Origin: Candidatus Omnitrophota bacterium
GTDB taxonomy: Bacteria > Omnitrophota > Omnitrophia > Omnitrophales > Aquincolibacteriaceae
DNA: 46,263 bases
Reading direction: 5' to 3'
Assembly: GCA_016930235.1 (NCBI GenBank)
Contig: JAFGHI010000058.1
Location: 1-46,263, forward strand
Every line of letters starts with the position of its first letter. Position 1 is the stretch's first letter. The position numbers and the translations under genes are program-made. The notes beneath the pieces are model-generated. The model did no database searches, was not told the origin of the DNA, and worked only from the letters and a program-made list of their open reading frames with translations. Positions 42,111 through 46,263 of this stretch are shown piece after piece.

Positions 42111-43403
42111 TTATCCTCGGCCGATACCGCAATACTTGAATCCAATCTTTCTCATTTCCGCCGGGTTAAGAGCATTCCGACCGTCAAAAAGCACGGGATG
42201 CCGCATCAATTTCTTGATTCGCTTATAATCTAAATCGACAAATTCATCCCATTCAGTCATTAAAAGAAGCGCATCGGCATTCCGAACCGTTTCGTACGCG
42301 TTTCTGCAAAACTTAACGTCCCTCAGTTCCTGCTTTGCTCTCGTCATGGCTTCCGGATCATAAGCTCGAATTTTTACTTTTTCATGCTGCAATTCCCGAA
42401 TAATGTCAATGGCCGGGGCATAACGGATATCATCGGTGTTCGGTTTAAACGAAAGCCCCAAAACCGCGAGTGTCTTATCGGTCAAATTCCAAATAGTATT
42501 CTCTATCTTCTGAATAAAATATTTCTTTTGTTCATCATTGATTGTTAGAGCTTCTTTTAGCATATCAAAACGAACGCCTAATCGTTCCGACATCCTCAAA
42601 AAAGCCGAAAGATCCTTGGGGAAACAAAAACCGCCGAAACCAATCCCGGCATTCAAGAAACTAGGCCCGATACGAGGATCTAACCCCATCCCCAAAGCAA
42701 CATTATTAATATCCGCACCTGTGGCATCACAAACGCGGGCAACCGCATTGATGAATGAAATCTTGGTTGCCAAGAATGAGTTCGAGGCATGTTTGATAAT
42801 TTCCGCACTTTTTAGATCCGTCACCACAAGATTGGCTTTGAGCGGCGCATAAAGTTTACGCAGAATTTTTTCGGCGCGCGCATTCGAAACGCCCAAGATC
42901 ACACGATCCGGATTTAGAAAATCATGGATGGCGGAACCTTCCCTTAAAAATTCGGGATTCGAGGCCACATCAAATAACGACTCTGAAGCTTGAATCTGCT
43001 TAATTGTTTTATGAATCCATTCGCCGGTTTGAACAGGAACCGTGCTCTTTTCGACGATCAAACGGTAATCCTTTAAATTCCTGGCTATCTCTCGGGAAAC
43101 ATTTTCAACAAAAGATAGATCCGCCTCACCATTCATCTTGGGCGGTGTATTCACACAAATAAAGAGGATCTCGCACTGCCTCGTGGCCCTATCAACCTTC
43201 GTGGCAAACGATAAGCGTTTGCGGCGTATATTCTCTTTCAGCATCGATTCCAATCCGGGCTCGTAGATCGGAGATTTTCCCCGCTTAAGCATCTCGATTT
43301 TCTTAACATCATTATCCACACATAAAACTTGATGCCCTAGATGAGCAAAACACGCTCCTGTGACTAAACCTACGTAACCCGAACCAATAATTCCGATTTT
43401 CAT
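42111..43403 (-). CDS. ugd: UDP-glucose 6-dehydrogenase
   Basis: This 430-residue enzyme starts MKIGIIGSGYVGLVTG, has VCVNTPP-type NAD contacts (ILFICVNTPP at about 79-88), VEKSTVPVQTG, FLREGSAIHDF and the catalytic Cys in GFGGFCFPKD. GLSFKPNTDDIRYAP lies in the C-terminal lobe. These distinguish it from the HexNAc dehydrogenase at 38140-39453. It oxidises UDP-glucose to UDP-glucuronate. The ATG at 43403 has AGAGAGG 8 bases upstream. The frame stays open further upstream, but that extension runs into lptD and does not look like part of the enzyme. Downstream rmlA begins 20 bases after the stop. Confidence 0.95.
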   Translation of the reverse strand: MKIGIIGSGYVGLVTGACFAHLGHQVLCVDNDVKKIEMLKRGKSPIYEPGLESMLKENIRRKRLSFATKVDRATRQCEILFICVNTPPKMNGEADLSFVENVSREIARNLKDYRLIVEKSTVPVQTGEWIHKTIKQIQASESLFDVASNPEFLREGSAIHDFLNPDRVILGVSNARAEKILRKLYAPLKANLVVTDLKSAEIIKHASNSFLATKISFINAVARVCDATGADINNVALGMGLDPRIGPSFLNAGIGFGGFCFPKDLSAFLRMSERLGVRFDMLKEALTINDEQKKYFIQKIENTIWNLTDKTLAVLGLSFKPNTDDIRYAPAIDIIRELQHEKVKIRAYDPEAMTRAKQELRDVKFCRNAYETVRNADALLLMTEWDEFVDLDYKRIKKLMRHPVLFDGRNALNPAEMRKIGFKYCGIGRG

Positions 43404-43491
43404 ATGATGAACCTCTCTACGACTAAATTTTTCAATTTTTGATTTTCTGAAGAAATGAAGAGTTCCCCCTACCGAACGATCTTCTTGCCGC

Positions 43492-45783
43492 TTAAGCCGT
43501 CTCAGCAAATTGATAGGGAGTGGATACGGATTGACTGGCACCTGCCACCGTCTCGCCGATCCTTGGTGCCGCAAAAGCCGCCCGGCGACCGCTACGAAGA
43601 GCCACATCAGGGAATGGTTTCAACTTAAGGTTGAAATAAAGCTCTTTATTCGCACTTCGTATAGAAGAATTCCTGACATTGAACCCGAAATCGAGAACCA
43701 GAAAACAATCGAGATCGCGCGTCGCAGAAACCTGCCATTCTTCTAATTCTCCTCCATTTTCCGCATCCCAACGAATATAACCACCAAGAGCCCAGCGGGG
43801 ATTGACCGTCCACTTACCTTCAAAAACAAATTGATTGCTCCCCTCAATGCTTCCAATATCTTTAACAAAGCGATGTCCAAAAAGAACTCTAAACCTTGAG
43901 CTTTCAGCTAAGAGATCTTGGTTCAACACTCTAAAAACGTCTCGATGCATGTCATAATCAAAACGCAAACGATACCGCAACCAATCATAAGGACGTAAGA
44001 CAACCTCTTGGTTAAGCAAAGTAAATGAACTTGCCGATTGAACATTTTGCGTATTGAGAATGGTATAAAGACTGGGAGAGCGATCATCCGGATGAGCCTC
44101 ATAGCTTAAGTAGGTATTAACACTAACTAAATCCACCCGCTGCATACGTCCATTGATCACGCGCCTTGTCTGCAATCTGTTTTCCAATCCAAACCGGAAG
44201 ACATTGGCATCGTCGATTCTGTCCGTCGAATCAAATTCCTGGAGTTTCTCATCACTGACCGTCGAAACAGTCGATTGATAGCTAAAAACCGGCTCAATAA
44301 TATGACGAAGATTATTGACCTCAACACCTAGTTTATCGAAAGACACGGAAAATGTCCGATAAAAGTGAGTCCTCAAATCCAATCCCCAGTCAAAAGCAGT
44401 GCGGAATCTCGCATCGTGTTGTTCTCGATCGCGGCTATAAGACGTCAAGCTCAAACCCGCATGGGGTGTAAATTTAATGTTTTTAAAGTTAATCGGCGCA
44501 CGCCATTCATGCGTCCCGTGCATACGGACAACCTCTTCGCTACGATCAGACCGTCCGAACCTTTTGGATAGATTATCAAAACTCAAATGGCCGACCGAGT
44601 AAACCCAAGGCGAAAAAAACTGCTGGTTTTTCCAGTCATACCGAACCTGCGGAAGTCTCTCAACGATCGATTCGAAACGGTTCATCCTTTTTTGAACATG
44701 TGCCAAAAATCCAAACCGATCTGTGTTCCTCGTTAGAGTCACAAAAGATTGGGGTTCAATCGAAGCCCGAAATTCTTTTTCAAAAAAATCTTGGAGGAAA
44801 TATTCATCCGCTAAACGGTTATATCGTAAAATCACATGAAAATGTGGGTCAAAATTTGTCCGGTGCCGCCAAGTAATCCTCCCCCGATCACGATCTTCCA
44901 ATTGACTGTAAGGATTCCCATTGGGTGCACCCGGGGTCGGAGCACGCTCATCTTCAGTCCAATAAGTATTGATTTCACCCTGGGCTAAGTCCTCGTAATC
45001 GTAACCAAGATCCAAACCGCCGCCAAATCCCCTTTTTGAGCGCCAATCGGCATGCAGTTGACCTCCCAAATTCTTGCTGATAGCGATTCCTTTCGATGTC
45101 TCAATATACGCTCCGTGTCTTGAGTTGTACCCAGCAGTCACACTTAAGGGCAAGCTTTGGCGATTAAGGGGTACAATCAGATAAGGAAGCCAAAAAACAG
45201 GCTTTCCTAAAATATAAATTTTTACATTCCAAGCAATCATTTTATCGTTTTCATAAATTGTGAGCTTCTTAGCCTTTATATCATAATTCGGGTTTTCAAA
45301 TCCACAGGTCGAAGCACAACCATTTTTTACACTTTGAACGCCCTTTTCGACCTGTTTAATATCATCACCGGTCGTAAACCAAGGGAAATTAATCGAACGC
45401 CCATCCTGAAAGTTACCGCTCTCGGTCTCAAAATCATATGTAATTTCTTCTCCTTGAGCCCGAGCTTCATTATTTTTAAAAATGATCACATGCCCCCGAA
45501 TATAAGCTTTCTTGCTCTGGGTCTCAACTTCAGCATAATCGGCTGTGATATGTCGATCCTGATATCGGATAACAACGTTCCCTTTGGCAATTACCTTTTG
45601 CTGATCTTTAGAATATTCCAGGGAGTCTGCGACCACATCAACTTTGGCTTGACCTCGATCAAAGATGCTTTCGAAGGGAGATTGCCTGATAGGTTTTGCC
45701 TGTTCCTGCTCAGCAGCAGAAACCTTCACGCTTGAGAACAAAAGGATCGTGATCAAAAAAACAAAAAAACTTTTTACGCTCAT
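43492..45783 (-). CDS. lptD: LPS-assembly outer membrane protein LptD
   Basis: This 763-residue protein has a signal peptide (about 1-23, ending VSAAEQ). A periplasmic OstA/LptA-like beta-jellyroll follows at about 46-130 (VVADSLEYSKD, VIAKGNVVIRYQDRHI, GEEITYDFETESG), and then a long beta-barrel region. C156 and C160 (NGCASTC) lie just after the jellyroll, and one Cys at 693 lies near the end, in DLDCFLVLDFGFN, where E. coli LptD has two adjacent cysteines. LptD inserts lipopolysaccharide into the outer leaflet with LptE. Its presence shows a diderm cell with LPS. It is followed by ugd after 88 bases, and the GGDEF gene precedes it by 72 bases. Confidence 0.93.
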   Translation of the reverse strand: MSVKSFFVFLITILLFSSVKVSAAEQEQAKPIRQSPFESIFDRGQAKVDVVADSLEYSKDQQKVIAKGNVVIRYQDRHITADYAEVETQSKKAYIRGHVIIFKNNEARAQGEEITYDFETESGNFQDGRSINFPWFTTGDDIKQVEKGVQSVKNGCASTCGFENPNYDIKAKKLTIYENDKMIAWNVKIYILGKPVFWLPYLIVPLNRQSLPLSVTAGYNSRHGAYIETSKGIAISKNLGGQLHADWRSKRGFGGGLDLGYDYEDLAQGEINTYWTEDERAPTPGAPNGNPYSQLEDRDRGRITWRHRTNFDPHFHVILRYNRLADEYFLQDFFEKEFRASIEPQSFVTLTRNTDRFGFLAHVQKRMNRFESIVERLPQVRYDWKNQQFFSPWVYSVGHLSFDNLSKRFGRSDRSEEVVRMHGTHEWRAPINFKNIKFTPHAGLSLTSYSRDREQHDARFRTAFDWGLDLRTHFYRTFSVSFDKLGVEVNNLRHIIEPVFSYQSTVSTVSDEKLQEFDSTDRIDDANVFRFGLENRLQTRRVINGRMQRVDLVSVNTYLSYEAHPDDRSPSLYTILNTQNVQSASSFTLLNQEVVLRPYDWLRYRLRFDYDMHRDVFRVLNQDLLAESSRFRVLFGHRFVKDIGSIEGSNQFVFEGKWTVNPRWALGGYIRWDAENGGELEEWQVSATRDLDCFLVLDFGFNVRNSSIRSANKELYFNLKLKPFPDVALRSGRRAAFAAPRIGETVAGASQSVSTPYQFAETA

Positions 45784-45855
45784 GCTCGTTTTAACTCGAC
45801 CGGTAAATTATCTGCCTTATAGATGATTTAATCTTCCCCGACACGACAACATTCA

Positions 45856-46263
45856 CTATAAATCGCGAAACATCACCACGCGATTGCGGCCTTCTTCCTT
45901 CGCCCGATAAAGTGCCCGATCTGCATGGCGAATTAACTCGAACGCCACCTTCGCTGCCTCATCCGAACTCATCGTCTCTCTTAGGTCGTCCGGAAAGAGC
46001 GTGACTCCAATACTTACGGTTACCCGAGTCTGCTGATTGTAGATCTTAAAATTTTGTCTTGCAATTCCTGAGCGTATGCGCTCAGCTACATCCAAGGCCC
46101 CTTCACTACGGGTTTCCGGACTCACAATCATAAATTCTTCTCCGCCATAACGGGCAATGATATCAACCCGACGAAGGCTGCCCTTAAGGTGATCTGCCAC
46201 CTGCTTTAGAGTCGTATCCCCCGCTAGATGGCCGTATTCGTCATTATATCTTTTGAAATGATC
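45856..46263 (-). CDS. GGDEF-domain diguanylate cyclase, N-terminus beyond the window
   Basis: The visible 135 residues are the GGDEF domain. DHFKRYNDEYGHLAGD matches the start of the active half-site, RYGGEEF is the catalytic GGEEF loop, and RRVD lies five residues before it, as in the product-inhibition I-site (RxxD). TVSIGVTLFPDD and RADRALYRAKEEGRNRV, read as HADRALY here, complete the domain. It should make c-di-GMP from two GTP. The frame is open to the last base, so the sensor domain lies outside. Placed just upstream of lptD and a glycan cluster, it may link c-di-GMP signalling to surface polysaccharide, but nothing shows direct control. Confidence 0.9.
   Translation of the reverse strand, partial: DHFKRYNDEYGHLAGDTTLKQVADHLKGSLRRVDIIARYGGEEFMIVSPETRSEGALDVAERIRSGIARQNFKIYNQQTRVTVSIGVTLFPDDLRETMSSDEAAKVAFELIRHADRALYRAKEEGRNRVVMFRDL

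Noticed and set aside
43404-43607. N-terminal extension of the ugd frame upstream of its ATG
   Set aside because: It runs into the coding end of lptD in another frame, does not resemble the enzyme family, and a strong ribosome site precedes the internal ATG at 43403.
45784-45855. Possible promoter (TATAAG) upstream of lptD
   Set aside because: No -35 hexamer at usable spacing could be found in the 72-base gap.
1-46263. tRNA, rRNA, CRISPR arrays, insertion sequences, integrases
   Set aside because: No cloverleaf-like sequence, regular spaced repeat, transposase or recombinase gene was recognised on either strand by reading; a covariance-model scan would be needed to exclude small RNAs.

Overview
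The window is an almost entirely minus-strand surface-polysaccharide locus from a diderm (Gram-negative-type) bacterium. The diderm call rests on lptD, which encodes the outer-membrane LPS assembly protein, at 43.5-45.8 kb. Base composition looks moderate (mid-40s % GC by eye, not computed). The many gene overlaps, YfhO-type and GT39-type membrane proteins, radical SAM enzymes and absence of mobile elements would fit an uncultivated diderm lineage such as Omnitrophota, but nothing here fixes the taxon. No rRNA, tRNA, CRISPR array, insertion sequence or phage gene was seen.

Layout in the direction of transcription (high to low coordinates). (A) 46.3-43.5 kb: the end of a GGDEF diguanylate cyclase and lptD. 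(B) 43.4-34.2 kb: a dense nucleotide-sugar block, with UDP-glucose dehydrogenase (ugd), rmlA, rmlB and rmlD, a UDP-N-acetyl-sugar dehydrogenase, a GalE/WbpP-like 4-epimerase, a UDP-glucuronate decarboxylase-like SDR, gmd, and a GDP-4-keto-6-deoxymannose reductase-like SDR. No rmlC is present. (C) 34.2-21.5 kb: lipid-linked sugar and membrane glycosylation genes, with three polyprenyl-phosphate-type GT2s, two GT39-like multipass proteins, a YfhO-type multipass protein, two more epimerases, an SGNH hydrolase and wecB. (D) 21.4-13.6 kb: a methyltransferase, then a compact operon of a GNAT-like protein, an M29-peptidase-like protein, an AMP-forming ligase, a PLP aminotransferase, a VOC protein, an acyl/peptidyl carrier protein and a polysaccharide deacetylase. 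This resembles a small carrier-protein biosynthetic cassette inside the glycan locus. (E) 13.6-11.9 kb: a single plus-strand gene, a B12-type radical SAM protein. (F) 11.7-1 kb: a second YfhO-type protein, a metallophosphoesterase, a radical SAM/SPASM protein translationally coupled to a pentapeptide-repeat protein, an AsnB-type amidotransferase, a hexapeptide acetyltransferase, a GT2, a two-part deacetylase-like protein, a methyltransferase and a truncated epimerase.

Taken together, block B would supply UDP-GlcA, UDP-Xyl-type, UDP-HexNAcA, dTDP-6-deoxyhexose and GDP-6-deoxyhexose donors. Block C would load sugars onto a polyprenyl carrier and transfer them on the far side of the membrane. 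Blocks D-F would decorate the glycan by amidation, acetylation, methylation, deacetylation and possibly an acyl or aminoacyl group from the cassette. Many neighbouring genes overlap by 1-8 bases (ATGA, GTGA, TTGA, TGATG, TAATG or 8-base overlaps), which indicates translational coupling. Candidate sigma70-type promoters lie at about 31.7, 27.08, 20.57 and 8.61 kb on the minus strand and about 11.86 kb on the plus strand. The 27.08 kb site is the best, with a perfect TTGACA and a 17-base spacer. No gap between genes exceeds 300 bases; the largest (20467-20750) holds a promoter framed by a long imperfect inverted repeat.
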